The notes: a model not told the origin generated them from the sequence alone. A stretch of DNA of 64,000 bases from Salipiger sp. CCB-MM3 (GCF_001687105.1 NZ_CP014597.1:248001-312000); one strand, 5' to 3'. Positions 53,402 through 62,208 are shown, numbered from the stretch's first letter. Translations and numbers: made by a program.

Positions 53402-54826
53402 TCAGAGCCCCTTCGCTGCATAGGCTGCGGCGATCTTCTGGATGCTGAGAGCATATCCGGCTGACCTCAGATCGGGGAACCGATCATCCGACCGCAAGAA
53501 GGCCCTCATGCCCTGATAGGCTTCCCGCATCGTGTCATCGAGCCCCGAGCGCACGAGATCAAGCTCGCAGGCTCCTTTGGCGTATTGATCCCTGAAGCCC
53601 TCTGAAATTCCATTGAGACCATTCGAAGAGAGGACCCGATCGATCTCATCAAGAAGCATCGCGTTTTGGGTTTCCTCTAGGCGCCTTTGCATGCGACCGA
53701 ACCGCATGTGGCTAAGGTTTTTCACCCACTCAAAGTAGGAAACAATCACGCCTCCAGCGTTGGCGTAGAGGTCCGGGATGATGGTCACTCCGCGCTTTCT
53801 CAGGATCCTGTCGGCCGCGGCCGTCGTCGGTCCATTGGCGGCCTCGATGATGACCTTGGCCTTGATCTTTTCAGCGTTCCCTTCGTTCAAGACGCCTTCA
53901 ACCGCGGCTGGGATGAGGATGTCGCATTCTTCCTCGAGAAATCGGGCAGGGGCCTTTGCACTGAGCACGATGCTGTTGGGGAAATTGGCCACGCCACCTG
54001 TCTCTGCGATGTGTTTGTGGAGGGCTTCAATGTTGATCCCAGACCGGTCGACGACAGTCCCGTCTCGCTCGATGACTGCGATCACCTTGGCGCCATCCTC
54101 CTCAGTCAGAAACTTGGCCGCGTGGTAGCCCACGTTTCCGAGCCCCTGGACGATGACCGTTTTGCCCTCGAGACTTCCCGAAAGCCCAGCGCCTGCGACG
54201 TCCTCGCCGTGACGGAAAAACTCCCGGAGCGCATACTGCACGCCGCGTCCTGTAGCCTCCGTTCGGCCTTTGATGCCGTGCTGTCCAACTGGCTTGCCGG
54301 TCACGCAGGCGGCTGCGTTGATGTCGGTGGTGTGCATGCGTGCGTATTGGTCAGCGATCCACGCCATCTCGCGTTCACCGGTGCCCATATCAGGAGCCGG
54401 GACGTTCTGACTGGGATGAATGAGGTCGCGCTTGATCAGCTCGTATGCGAACCGTCTGGTGATGCGTTCGAGCTCTTCCTCGGTCCATTGGGTGGGATCA
54501 ATGCAGAGGCCGCCTTTGGCGCCACCGAAGGGGACGTCTGTGAGGGCACACTTGAAGGTCATGAGAGTGGCCAGAGCCTCGACCTCGTCCTGGTTGACTG
54601 AGAGGGCGTACCGGATACCGCCTTTGACGGGCTCGCGGTGCTCTGAGTGAACTGATCGGTAACCTGTGAAGGTGTGGATTTGCCCCCTGAGCTTCACGCC
54701 AAAGCGCACCGTGTAGGTGGAGTTTGCGATCCTGATTTTCTCGGCCAAGCCGGGATCAAGCTCGAGCTTGTCGACGGTTGACTGGAACATGACCTCGGTG
54801 GAGTCGCGGAAGCTGTGGTTGGTCAT
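53402..54826 (-). CDS. gdhA: Glutamate dehydrogenase (Glu/Leu/Phe/Val family, 474 aa)
   Basis: The substrate domain has GGIRYALSVNQDEVEALATL and PFGGAKGGLCIDP with the catalytic Lys, followed by PAPDMGTGEREMAW. The dinucleotide domain has VQGLGNVGYHAAKFL (GxGNxG) and VIIEAANGPTT. It interconverts glutamate and 2-oxoglutarate plus ammonia in the cytoplasm. The start is ATG 54826 (MTNHSFRDSTEVMF), with AGAGGTG 4 bases upstream; the longer frame to 54859 lacks a better site. The gene is framed by copies 2 and 3 of the direct repeat. Ammonia released by the ureohydrolase operon could be assimilated by such an enzyme. Confidence 0.93.
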   Translation of the reverse strand: MTNHSFRDSTEVMFQSTVDKLELDPGLAEKIRIANSTYTVRFGVKLRGQIHTFTGYRSVHSEHREPVKGGIRYALSVNQDEVEALATLMTFKCALTDVPFGGAKGGLCIDPTQWTEEELERITRRFAYELIKRDLIHPSQNVPAPDMGTGEREMAWIADQYARMHTTDINAAACVTGKPVGQHGIKGRTEATGRGVQYALREFFRHGEDVAGAGLSGSLEGKTVIVQGLGNVGYHAAKFLTEEDGAKVIAVIERDGTVVDRSGINIEALHKHIAETGGVANFPNSIVLSAKAPARFLEEECDILIPAAVEGVLNEGNAEKIKAKVIIEAANGPTTAAADRILRKRGVTIIPDLYANAGGVIVSYFEWVKNLSHMRFGRMQRRLEETQNAMLLDEIDRVLSSNGLNGISEGFRDQYAKGACELDLVRSGLDDTMREAYQGMRAFLRSDDRFPDLRSAGYALSIQKIAAAYAAKGL

Positions 54827-54893
54827 CTGGCACCTCTTTTGCAGAAGAGATGCAGGCACCAGGTTAAGGCGCGCTTTCGGAAATCAGAGTCTT

Positions 54894-54913
54894 GAAAACC
54901 CGCTCAGTTGTAG
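54894..54913 (+). repeat. 20-bp direct repeat, copy 3
   Basis: GAAAACCCGCTCAGTTGTAG, identical to copy 1. It lies upstream of the glutamate dehydrogenase start, so copies 2 and 3 bracket that gene. Confidence 0.8.
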
Positions 54914-55006
54914 GGCGCCCGGCGTCCGGGCGTGGCCACGTTAACGCAAGATGCAAGCGGCGAGCATATTTTCAGAGAAGGGAGAAAAAAGGAGGAGAAG
55001 AAGGCC

Positions 55007-55108
55007 ATGATGTACGTGATTGGATTTGGGGTCGGTATAGTCGTCATGTCCCCGGTGATCTTTGGCATCCTTGCGATCGGCACCGTGCACCGGCGGAAGA
55101 CGCAGTGA
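55007..55108 (+). CDS. Tiny single-pass membrane protein (33 aa)
   Basis: A strong AGGAGG-type site (GGAGGAGAAGAAGGCC) precedes ATGATG. The product has one hydrophobic helix (VIGFGVGIVVMSPVIFGILA) and ends with a basic tail (TVHRRKTQ), so it should insert with its C-terminus inside. It resembles small regulatory membrane proteins, but no family can be named. It lies between the direct repeat and the SHOCT gene. Confidence 0.6.
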   Translation: MMYVIGFGVGIVVMSPVIFGILAIGTVHRRKTQ

Positions 55109-55297
55109 CGAACGCCAATAGGCCTGTCCGAGGCTGATCTCTTGGTTATTGGCTCGCCCGATTGCTCGGCAATAGCGGTACCCGAACCTGAAGACGTGTG
55201 GAACGCGGAGCCCGCAGGACTGAAAGCGTGCGAACGGAGGTGTCTACCTGAGCCCATCGGTGTTAGCGTCGGCTTCGGAGTAACCGGAGATGGACAG

Positions 55298-56137
55298 ATG
55301 CCGAGACTCACAGATGAAGGCGAGGCGGTCGTCGCCGACATCGCAGCGCGCCATGGAATAAGCGGCGATGCCGCATTGCATATGCTCATGGCTGTGTCCG
55401 CCGGGCACGGTACGCAGGCGCAGTTCAACCATCCCGAGCTGGGTGGCATGGGGCAATGGTCACAGGGCGGCATGACCATGGTCGGTGACATGTTCAACAA
55501 CGGCCTTAAGGCGCGGGTCGACGCTCTGTGCACGGACCTTTCGGGGATCGTCCAGCAGCACAGCCTGTTTGCCGCGCCTGTCTCCTCGCAGTCGCAATCG
55601 CAGGGCGGGATGCACGACCTATCCGGGGTCAGCTTGTTCGTCCAGGAAACCAGTGACTGGCCCGCTGATCTTGGTCAGCCGACCTCTGTCGGAACGCAAA
55701 ATGACCTGAGGTACGCCTATTTCGCTGACAAACGGAGGCTGGCAATCAAGATCGGAGGGCGAACAACGATCTACGATACTGGTAACCACCAGTTCGGCGG
55801 CTTTGGACAAGCTCAGGGTGCCGGACAGAGCCTCAGCTTCACTAGTCAGCATGGGCTCGTGCATCTCTCGGACTTGCCTATCGTGAACGGCACTTCGCCG
55901 GGCTCTCAAGACAGTGCCCCCCAATCACCCGAAGCGGCACCTGTTGAGGTCACTCAAGCACCGAAACCGCAAACGGAGCAAGAACCGAGAACCGCGCCGA
56001 GTTTAGAGGCGTCTCGGGACATGACCGACGATCAGATTTTTAGCCGGATCGAACGGCTCGCTGGCCTCTTCGAAAAGGGTATTCTCACCAAGGAAGAATT
56101 CGAGGCGAAGAAAGCTGAGTTGCTCGCGCGCTTGTAG
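55298..56137 (+). CDS. SHOCT-domain protein (279 aa)
   Basis: The last 35 residues (DQIFSRIERLAGLFEKGILT, then EEFEAKKAELLARL) are a SHOCT domain, a short helical hairpin used for oligomerisation. The first 100 residues are a helical domain (EAVVADIAARHGISGDAALH) followed by a beta-rich middle and a Pro/Glu linker. ATG 55298 with GGAG upstream is chosen; the frame back to 55142 lacks a site. The function is unknown; probably cytoplasmic. Confidence 0.75.
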   Translation: MPRLTDEGEAVVADIAARHGISGDAALHMLMAVSAGHGTQAQFNHPELGGMGQWSQGGMTMVGDMFNNGLKARVDALCTDLSGIVQQHSLFAAPVSSQSQSQGGMHDLSGVSLFVQETSDWPADLGQPTSVGTQNDLRYAYFADKRRLAIKIGGRTTIYDTGNHQFGGFGQAQGAGQSLSFTSQHGLVHLSDLPIVNGTSPGSQDSAPQSPEAAPVEVTQAPKPQTEQEPRTAPSLEASRDMTDDQIFSRIERLAGLFEKGILTKEEFEAKKAELLARL

Positions 56138-56229
56138 TCCGGGGTTGACGTTAGCCTGGAGAAGCGGACCATTATTCCGTTCGCTGAGATGCGGGATGAG
56201 GTTCTGCGTACGTCGGCAGTGCGCAGAAA

Positions 56230-56304
56230 GTGGACCTTGCTTAGCTTGGCTCTAGCCCAAAAGCTGCCGTTCAGGCGGAGCGCAGCGCTCAGCCCTCCGA
56301 ACTC
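56230..56304 (+). repeat. 75-bp degenerate dispersed repeat, copy A
   Basis: The stretch from GTGGACCTTGC through GCTGCCGTTCAGGCGGAGCG to CCCTCCGA aligns without large gaps to 57346-57420. It resembles the GGACCTT/GCTGCCGTTC-type intergenic repeats often seen in Rhodobacteraceae. Both copies are non-coding and in the same orientation. Confidence 0.6.
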
Positions 56305-56334
56305 TTTTTTCCTATGCTGCGGGGTGAAGGAAGA

Positions 56335-56982
56335 TCAGGAAGAAGCGCCAGACTCACACTTTGGTGCATAGTCTTCAAGCAATCTGATGAACTCGTCAAC
56401 GTTCTCGGGCTGCAAATACAACGTGAACGAATAGCTGGGCAAAGGCTTCGTAATTTTCACGCCGGAGCAGAACGCGGTGGTCTCTTGCGATCTGGAGTAT
56501 TGGTCGGGGTTTATTTCCTGCTGGTATCTTCTGCTCAAGGAATGAAGCCGAGCTTCTACATCTTTCGGGTATCTCTTATATTCTTCGTCCAGTATTCGTT
56601 CGCTGGCGTCATAGGCTAACGTCAGGAGCCGCTGATACATCCGGCCGTAAGAATATGTCAGACCTGCGCCGGGCAACGTTCTGTGTTCAGGCCGCGTCTC
56701 TGTGACCCTGACATCTTCCTTTTGAGTTTTTAACACTCGGATATCGATGACATTTTCCCTTCCGACAAAGCTCGCGCCACGCGAACAAGCATCTAGTTTG
56801 TCCAGCGTCAGTTTAAGTATGCATCCTTCAAACGATGCCGTTGTCTTGGACATAAGGATGTTGTCAAGCGAGAGATTGTCCCTCGTTAATATCTCAGCCA
56901 AGCGTTCTGCTGGATCTGCTCCGGCCGCTCCGCATGTTGCGCCAAAAGATGCCAGAACCACCGCGACTGTAGTAAATTTCAT
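56335..56982 (-). CDS. Secreted hypothetical protein (215 aa)
   Basis: A signal peptide (MKFTTVAVVLASFGATCGAA) precedes a mature part with three Cys (EGCILKL, DACSRGA, AFCSGVK) and a C-terminal Cys (APKCES), so two disulfides are possible. The composition is less GC-rich than its neighbours. It is bracketed by the two copies of the 75-bp repeat, suggesting insertion as a unit. No family is recognised. Confidence 0.65.
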   Translation of the reverse strand: MKFTTVAVVLASFGATCGAAGADPAERLAEILTRDNLSLDNILMSKTTASFEGCILKLTLDKLDACSRGASFVGRENVIDIRVLKTQKEDVRVTETRPEHRTLPGAGLTYSYGRMYQRLLTLAYDASERILDEEYKRYPKDVEARLHSLSRRYQQEINPDQYSRSQETTAFCSGVKITKPLPSYSFTLYLQPENVDEFIRLLEDYAPKCESGASS

Positions 56983-57491
56983 TGAGCAACTTTTCCCTTA
57001 TGATGATCCGCGTCCAATAAGCCATAGAGGCAAACAACTCTCGACACATATAGCACCCATTTGCGGCGACCCTCGACCAAAATCGGATATCGTCCGAAAG
57101 TCACTCGACGATCAGAATGCTAAATTTTCGGACGCCGCGCCACTCGCTGCGATCAGGAGTTAAGTCCGCTACTTCGGTCGCCCAATGGCCTGGGATGCGC
57201 GTCTGCATCACCAGAATGGGCAACTGAAGGCGAAGGGCACATTGGGCTGACTACTGCCGACTGCCGCGCTTGGCTCGACCCGCAGTCTGGAGGTGGACCT
57301 AGATCGTGCGCACCGCTTGGCTCGGTCGGCATCAAGGCGCAGGTAGCGGACCTTGCTCTACTTGGTTCATTTCCCGGACGCTGCCGTTCGGGCTGAGCGC
57401 GGCAGTCGGCCCCTCCGAGCCCATAATGACCGATACTGCACTTTGTACTAAAGTCCGCTTATCTGGGCGCAGTCAAGCCAAGGGCGACCTT
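56983..57491. other. 509-bp gap without a gene, containing repeat copy B
   Basis: It holds the second 75-bp repeat (57346-57420). The proximal 150 bases are AT-rich and may carry the promoter of the secreted protein at 56982. Short frames here look accidental. Confidence 0.4.
57346..57420 (+). repeat. 75-bp degenerate dispersed repeat, copy B
   Basis: GCGGACCTTGC through GCTGCCGTTCGGGCTGAGCG to CCCTCCGA. See copy A at 56230. Confidence 0.6.
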
Positions 57492-57683
57492 CTAACCTGT
57501 GCTACAGGCACATCCGCTGATTGCTCCGTCGGGGCGTGTTGAAAACCCACAACAGCGCACGCCACTAGGTAATGTGCAGCATCTAGTTCCCGCAGCGTAA
57601 AGACACCCTGTTTGCATACGTGGATTTAGCGCGTTGGAAGCCGCCAAGCTAAGCGATAGTGCAATAAGGCTGAGCTTAAACAT
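57492..57683 (-). CDS. Small secreted cysteine-rich peptide (63 aa)
   Basis: A signal peptide (MFKLSLIALSLSLAASNA) is followed by about 45 residues with seven Cys: GCLY, RCCTLP, RCCGFS and GCACSTG. Two vicinal pairs and a closing C-A-C suggest a tightly disulfide-bonded or metal-binding peptide. GAGGA lies 8 bases before the ATG. It starts 9 bases after the stop of the large secreted protein at 57693 and is surely in its operon. Toxin, bacteriocin-like or metallothionein-like roles are possible; the sequence does not decide. Confidence 0.65.
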   Translation of the reverse strand: MFKLSLIALSLSLAASNALNPRMQTGCLYAAGTRCCTLPSGVRCCGFSTRPDGAISGCACSTG

Positions 57684-57692
57684 AATTTTTCC

Positions 57693-59294
57693 TCAAGGTG
57701 ACGGGTTGCGATGATTGAACGCCGCAGCAAGCATCAAGTGCGCGAAGAAATCACGGACATGATCTCGTTGTTCTTTGGGGTGCCGGCTTAGCAATCGACT
57801 GGTCGCAGTGTTATCTACTTCTATAAACTTGCGCAGTGTGTCGCGCCAAATGAAATAACCGTTTAGATCTGGGATGGTCCAAAAATGCCCCTCACGCAGG
57901 GCGTTTGCGCTATTATCCGCTTTGTAGCCGTATTCAGCCCATGCTTCTAGATAACTCACGCGCAAATCGTCGCTCACGCGAACCTCCAGCACCTGACCGT
58001 CTAGCCGATGATAGTGCACGATAATCGATGTTGCAGACTTCGGAGTACCATCTTCGCATTTAGAACGAAAAACCACTCGGAAGAACCAGAGATCGGTGTC
58101 GTCTTGCTCACCGACCTGCGGCGCGTCTGCTATTGGTTCCATCATATATGTTGACATCAGCAGGTAGTCGTCGGCGCTCAGTGTTCGCGTGACCTGTGTC
58201 GTTATACTTGTTGTCGCGCCCGCTTCAAGTTCTAAAACTCCGGCCGAAAAGCTTGCCTTCAAACCACCCGAAATAGCCGCTTCTCCCACCTCACTGAGCT
58301 CAACCCCACATTCTTTGGTGGACGTTATACGGTAGTCTATCAATGCTTGGCTGAGGGTGGAGTTTTGGCCGCTATGCGGAACATTGAAGCGGCGGTGAAA
58401 TGAGCCGTCCAAATGCCACGTGAAAGCGCGCTTGGCTGCTGCCAAAGTAACCAACTTGATTGACCGGATAGCATTTGTGTCCGCACCCGCTGCACGCCGC
58501 TGCGCACAGAACGAAAAGAAGCTGTTGCGAGGTTGATGCAATTTTCCACCAGCAGCATAAGCCTTAACGGCGAAAGGTTGGCAGGCAACTTCTTCAAGCA
58601 GCCGCTTCCTGACAATTTGTTCTTCATCGATTAAGAATTCGGGTACGTCCGTATCAGATGAATGAGACTTTATTATATGATATGCGGCAATTGTGGCTCG
58701 CGCGCGCGAATTTTGCTCCGCTGCCATTGCATAGCCGAAGCGTGCTGAAATGACATATCGACATTGCGTACGCGGTTCGCAAATGCTCTCGATAGAATTG
58801 CCAGGGCAGTCATCTTCCGTGCGGCATATACCAGCATTGCCGGGGGCATCAGAGAATAGGTACACAGCATTTTTAGTGATAGGTGCGATATCATTTTCAG
58901 CAATGAGTTTGCGTTGTCCATATTCGGTAACCACTAAAATCGCCCTATCTCCCCGCGCGTCTTCAAAAACTGGCATGTGCACGTAGGCGATTGGACGAAC
59001 CATCAGCCCCAAGGGGTACATTTCCTGCTCTTCGAATTGCTGGTCGTCACATCGAACATTTACGAACCGCCCTGGTCTAATCGTAAAGAAGAATTCCTGA
59101 TCGCTGTAAGCTACATCCGCTTCAACCTGATTGCTGGCAAACCAATCCCAAGCGAGGCGGAGAGCACCAGGTGACGCATCGTCGGCGTCCTGCAGGCGTG
59201 GACAAGGGTCAAAGGTCTCCGCGCTGGACATACTTGGCAATGCCAATAGACAACCAAAGAATAATGCGCGTGCGGCACAAAGGAAGCAGTTCAT
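57693..59294 (-). CDS. Large secreted hypothetical protein (533 aa) upstream of the Cys-rich peptide
   Basis: ATG 59294 gives a clean signal peptide (CAARALFFGCLLALPSMSSA). The mature protein has a folded N-terminal half with several Cys (FDPCPRLQD, VRCDDQQ, ICRTEDDCPG, ICEPRTQCRY), and a second half with a beta-rich stretch (SFSAGVLELEAGATTSITTQ) and a helical C-terminus. The longer frame to 59399 would put 35 residues ahead of the signal and is rejected. Codon use is visibly AT-richer than in the plasmid backbone, which suggests acquisition. Together with the Cys-rich peptide it forms a two-gene secreted system of unknown purpose. Confidence 0.7.
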   Translation of the reverse strand: MNCFLCAARALFFGCLLALPSMSSAETFDPCPRLQDADDASPGALRLAWDWFASNQVEADVAYSDQEFFFTIRPGRFVNVRCDDQQFEEQEMYPLGLMVRPIAYVHMPVFEDARGDRAILVVTEYGQRKLIAENDIAPITKNAVYLFSDAPGNAGICRTEDDCPGNSIESICEPRTQCRYVISARFGYAMAAEQNSRARATIAAYHIIKSHSSDTDVPEFLIDEEQIVRKRLLEEVACQPFAVKAYAAGGKLHQPRNSFFSFCAQRRAAGADTNAIRSIKLVTLAAAKRAFTWHLDGSFHRRFNVPHSGQNSTLSQALIDYRITSTKECGVELSEVGEAAISGGLKASFSAGVLELEAGATTSITTQVTRTLSADDYLLMSTYMMEPIADAPQVGEQDDTDLWFFRVVFRSKCEDGTPKSATSIIVHYHRLDGQVLEVRVSDDLRVSYLEAWAEYGYKADNSANALREGHFWTIPDLNGYFIWRDTLRKFIEVDNTATSRLLSRHPKEQRDHVRDFFAHLMLAAAFNHRNPSP

Positions 59295-59726
59295 CCAAAA
59301 ATTCCGATTCTCTAAATGTGACCTCACGGTATCATAAAAGAGATACACGCGCAGCTTGCGCTGGCCCATCGACATGCAAGTTTCAAATAAGGTCAACAAA
59401 ACTTACCCAAAGAGCCTTGGCTTTGAAAACGGATTTTGGCACAGCTGCATCGAACGAGCGCTTCGTCCGCACTCGGTGAGTTCAGCTTCGGCTTGGTGAA
59501 CGGCGAGGTTTTCGAACCAGCCGTCTGTGATGATTGCGGCGGAGGTCGGTAGCGAGCCCAAACTACCGCATGCTGCGTGGGTACTAATGGCAGCTCTTGC
59601 CGGCGTGTTCATCTGGGCGGAAACGTCATGCAGACAGGACGTAGCGAACTATTTCACCAATTCGCATGGAGCCGACCAGGCGTTTGAACGTCAGACAGCG
59701 TTCACGGCCCACCCTGAACCTACCAT
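59295..59726. other. 432-bp gap without a recognised gene
   Basis: The AT-rich first 100 bases are likely the promoter of the secreted operon. The rest has short frames on both strands that look like scraps of older genes or noncoding repeats; I could not assign them. Confidence 0.4.
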
Positions 59727-60023
59727 TCAGCCGCCCAGCCAGGTTAGACTTGCAAAGGCAAGTACGCCGACTGCCATAGTCGCGATCACGTTGTTCGTGA
59801 TGACTGCGATGCCAAGCGCAGCACCGGCTGAGATCCAAGTCGGTAGCGTTTGCCCGATCAGCGACGAGGCCACCAAACTTACAACGATCAACCCTGGTAG
59901 CTCATCGAGCATCCACGCCAGGCGGGATGCTCGTATGCGCTCTCCTGCCATCAGCCCCGCGACCCGGATCAGGAAAGCCATCAAGGCCAACAGTCCGATG
60001 ACAGCCCAATGCCCCCCGCTCAT
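59727..60023 (-). CDS. azlD: AzlD-family small subunit of a branched-chain amino acid exporter
   Basis: A 98-residue protein with three to four membrane helices (VIGLLALMAFLIRVAGLMAG, ELPGLIVVSLVASSLIG), the usual size and position after azlC, overlapping it by 4 bases. AzlCD exports branched-chain amino acids or analogues. Confidence 0.88.
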   Translation of the reverse strand: MSGGHWAVIGLLALMAFLIRVAGLMAGERIRASRLAWMLDELPGLIVVSLVASSLIGQTLPTWISAGAALGIAVITNNVIATMAVGVLAFASLTWLGG

Positions 60024-60712
60024 GTGCTCGCCTCATTCGCCCGGCTCGCCAGATAGATCGCTGACAAGCCGCAAAGCGCGCCCACAACGATCCCATAGGC
60101 CTTGGGAGCCCCGAGCGAGACAGCCGCGATCGTTGCCCCTGCCGCCACAAGCCAAGGGAGCGCCTGCGACTGGCCCCGCCAGAGCCCGCGCGCCATGGCG
60201 ATGAAGGCCGCGGTAAAAGCAAAGCCCAAACCAAATCGCTCGAGGTTCGGTAGAACTGCTCCGATTGCCGCCCCGACCGCGGTCGACGTGGTCCAGACCG
60301 AGATCATCACCATCCCGGATCCCAGAAGGAACGCCGCTCCAACATCAGGAGACTTCGCCCTCTCGGCCATCGTCAGAGCCCAGTTCTCATCCCCGGTCAT
60401 GTGGATCGCGACCAATTTCTTCCGCAGCGAAAGACCATCCAAGATCTCCGAAAGGGAAGCAACGATGCCGACGTAGCGGAGGTTCAAGGCGGCTCCAGCG
60501 AAGACCGCGCCTAAAACGGGACCCGTCGACGCAAACTGTTCGACGGCGACGATCTGCGAGGAACCCGCGTGGACAAGGGCACCCATCAGTCCCACGCCCC
60601 ACCATGGGAAGCCGACCTGCGCAGCGAGAATTCCGAAGGCGAAGCCGTAGACGGCAGCCCCGAGGGCCAAGGGCAAGATAGCGAGGGCCCCAACTTTTAT
60701 ACCATGTGTCAT
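60020..60712 (-). CDS. azlC: AzlC-family branched-chain amino acid exporter
   Basis: The family wording is clear: LPLALGAAVYGFAFGILAAQ, LVHAGSSQIVAVEQF, LNLRYVGIVASLSEIL and HMTGDENWALTMAE. It is 230 residues with about six membrane segments. The operon is divergent from an Lrp-type regulator, the usual control for this exporter. Confidence 0.92.
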   Translation of the reverse strand: MTHGIKVGALAILPLALGAAVYGFAFGILAAQVGFPWWGVGLMGALVHAGSSQIVAVEQFASTGPVLGAVFAGAALNLRYVGIVASLSEILDGLSLRKKLVAIHMTGDENWALTMAERAKSPDVGAAFLLGSGMVMISVWTTSTAVGAAIGAVLPNLERFGLGFAFTAAFIAMARGLWRGQSQALPWLVAAGATIAAVSLGAPKAYGIVVGALCGLSAIYLASRANEAST

Positions 60713-60816
60713 GCCTCACACTTTAGCCGCACTTAGCTGATGTCAGCGACACACGATACAGCTATAATGTGATCTAATTGTATCACCAGCATCCGTTAGA
60801 TGGAGGATCGTCGCTC

Positions 60817-61269
60817 ATGGACACCACGGATCGGAAGCTTCTCGATCAGCTACAGAAGAACGCCAAGATCTCCATCCAGTCCTTGGCCGAGAAGACGGGC
60901 CTCTCGACGGCCTCGGTCCAGCGGCGGATGCGAACGTTGCGGGATACCGGAGCAATCCGGCGGGAGGTTGCGATCCTCGATCCTGGACAGGTTGGGCTTG
61001 GCATTACAGCCATCGTGGCAGTTGAATTAGAGCGCGACCGGCTCGACCAAATCGACGCCTTCAAGCGCAAGGCGCGTGAGGATCGCCAGGTGACCCACTT
61101 CTACTGCATTGCCGGAGAGTCAGATTTCATCCTGATCGTGATGGCCCGGGACATCGCCGACTACGAAGCCTTCACACACCGCTTCTTCTTTGCCGACAAA
61201 AACGTCCGCAAGTTCCGGACATCTATCGTCGTGTCGACTGAGAAGTCGACGTCGGAGGTGCCGATCTGA
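60817..61269 (+). CDS. Lrp/AsnC family regulator, probably of azlCD
   Basis: The N-terminal helix-turn-helix is TDRKLLDQLQKNAKISIQSL, then KTGLSTASVQRRMRTLRDTG; the C-terminal RAM domain (FYCIAGESDFILIVMARDIA) binds amino acids and sets oligomer state. ATG 60817 has GGAGG about 10 bases upstream. The divergent layout with azlCD indicates amino acid-responsive control of export. Confidence 0.9.
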   Translation: MDTTDRKLLDQLQKNAKISIQSLAEKTGLSTASVQRRMRTLRDTGAIRREVAILDPGQVGLGITAIVAVELERDRLDQIDAFKRKAREDRQVTHFYCIAGESDFILIVMARDIADYEAFTHRFFFADKNVRKFRTSIVVSTEKSTSEVPI

Positions 61270-61759
61270 GGGGGCTTTGGTACATGGTGATCCTCTGCGA
61301 ATTACTAAAGCCAAAGCCTTCATAGAACCGTGTGAGGCCCTGAGTGCGTTCAGCTTCTGCAGTGATTACCAGGATTATCTCTGAGGCTCCCTGTTCTCCC
61401 GCCCATTGCAGGACACGCTTCATTAGCATTCTTGCAAATCCACGACCGCGGAATCTCGGCGCGACGTACAAATCTTCGACCTCGGCGGCACAGCCAAACT
61501 CCACCCCGAAGGTGAGGCTTCCGGAGGACATGCCCACGATCCCCGCTTCCGTTTCAGCAACGTAGAAACACGCCCGATCGTCTCGCAGCATGCGATCCAA
61601 GTTGACTCTAATGGCACCTTGCTCGGTCGAAATTCCGTCCTCTGCGAAGAAAGCCACAAACAGCGAGGCAAGCGCGTCGAGGTCAGAGAGCTTTGCCACA
61701 CGGATGTTAGTCTCCGGTGGGCTTGCCTTGGTTGTGCCATGCTGGTCGGGACCGGTCAT
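61223..61759 (-). CDS. GNAT-family N-acetyltransferase (178 aa)
   Basis: Motif A is VEDLYVAPRFRGRGFARMLM (acetyl-CoA binding, R-x-x-G-x-G/A), followed by GASEIILVITAEAER and FYEGFGF. The 3' end overlaps the convergent Lrp gene by 47 bases, so the last 15 residues (PPTSTSQSTRR) are probably dispensable. The start overlaps the stop of the upstream ACT-domain gene, hence one operon. The substrate is unknown. Confidence 0.88.
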   Translation of the reverse strand: MTGPDQHGTTKASPPETNIRVAKLSDLDALASLFVAFFAEDGISTEQGAIRVNLDRMLRDDRACFYVAETEAGIVGMSSGSLTFGVEFGCAAEVEDLYVAPRFRGRGFARMLMKRVLQWAGEQGASEIILVITAEAERTQGLTRFYEGFGFSNSQRITMYQSPLRSAPPTSTSQSTRR

Positions 61760-62208
61760 GAAATCTGCGCCTTCGCCTGTTCGATGAACTCGGCGAGCAT
61801 CATCTCGGCCTGTTCGATGTCGCGCTCAAAGATGAACAGGTGGTCGAACACGGCGCCGCACTGCGGCCCGGCTTTTATACCGGCACCATTTAAACGTTCG
61901 AGCACCGGCCGCAGGAAGCCGATCACGTTGAACGGCAGTTCGCCATCGGTCGAAACGACACGGAACGGCCCGAACCGATCACGCTCCGTGGCATCCTCTC
62001 CGTACGTTTTCCAGGTATCCTCATCGATCACCAGTGACAGGCCGGCCTGATCACGGATGACGCAGGCATAACGTGCTTCGGATGCCTGAAGTGCTGTGAT
62101 GGTGCTCGGGATCTGATCGGCCGTCAGATCAATCATCCAGTATCGTTCAGGCCATGTCTTCAGCGACATGTTCGCCCAAACTTCGATTGGGTCGATCTCT
62201 GCAGTCAT
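61756..62208 (-). CDS. ACT-domain (CASTOR/ACT_7-like) protein (150 aa)
   Basis: Two ACT-like halves are visible: YACVIRDQAGLSLVIDEDTW and GPFRVVSTDGELPFNVIGFL, the latter followed by the VFDHLFIFERDIEQAEMML strand-helix end. Proteins of this type bind free amino acids. It is translationally coupled to the GNAT gene, so the pair may sense and acetylate an amino acid or analogue. The family call is from pattern. Confidence 0.75.
   Translation of the reverse strand: MTAEIDPIEVWANMSLKTWPERYWMIDLTADQIPSTITALQASEARYACVIRDQAGLSLVIDEDTWKTYGEDATERDRFGPFRVVSTDGELPFNVIGFLRPVLERLNGAGIKAGPQCGAVFDHLFIFERDIEQAEMMLAEFIEQAKAQIS

Noticed and set aside
53687..54601. 304-codon plus-strand ORF opposite glutamate dehydrogenase
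   Set aside because: Antisense shadow; the minus-strand enzyme is full length with all motifs.
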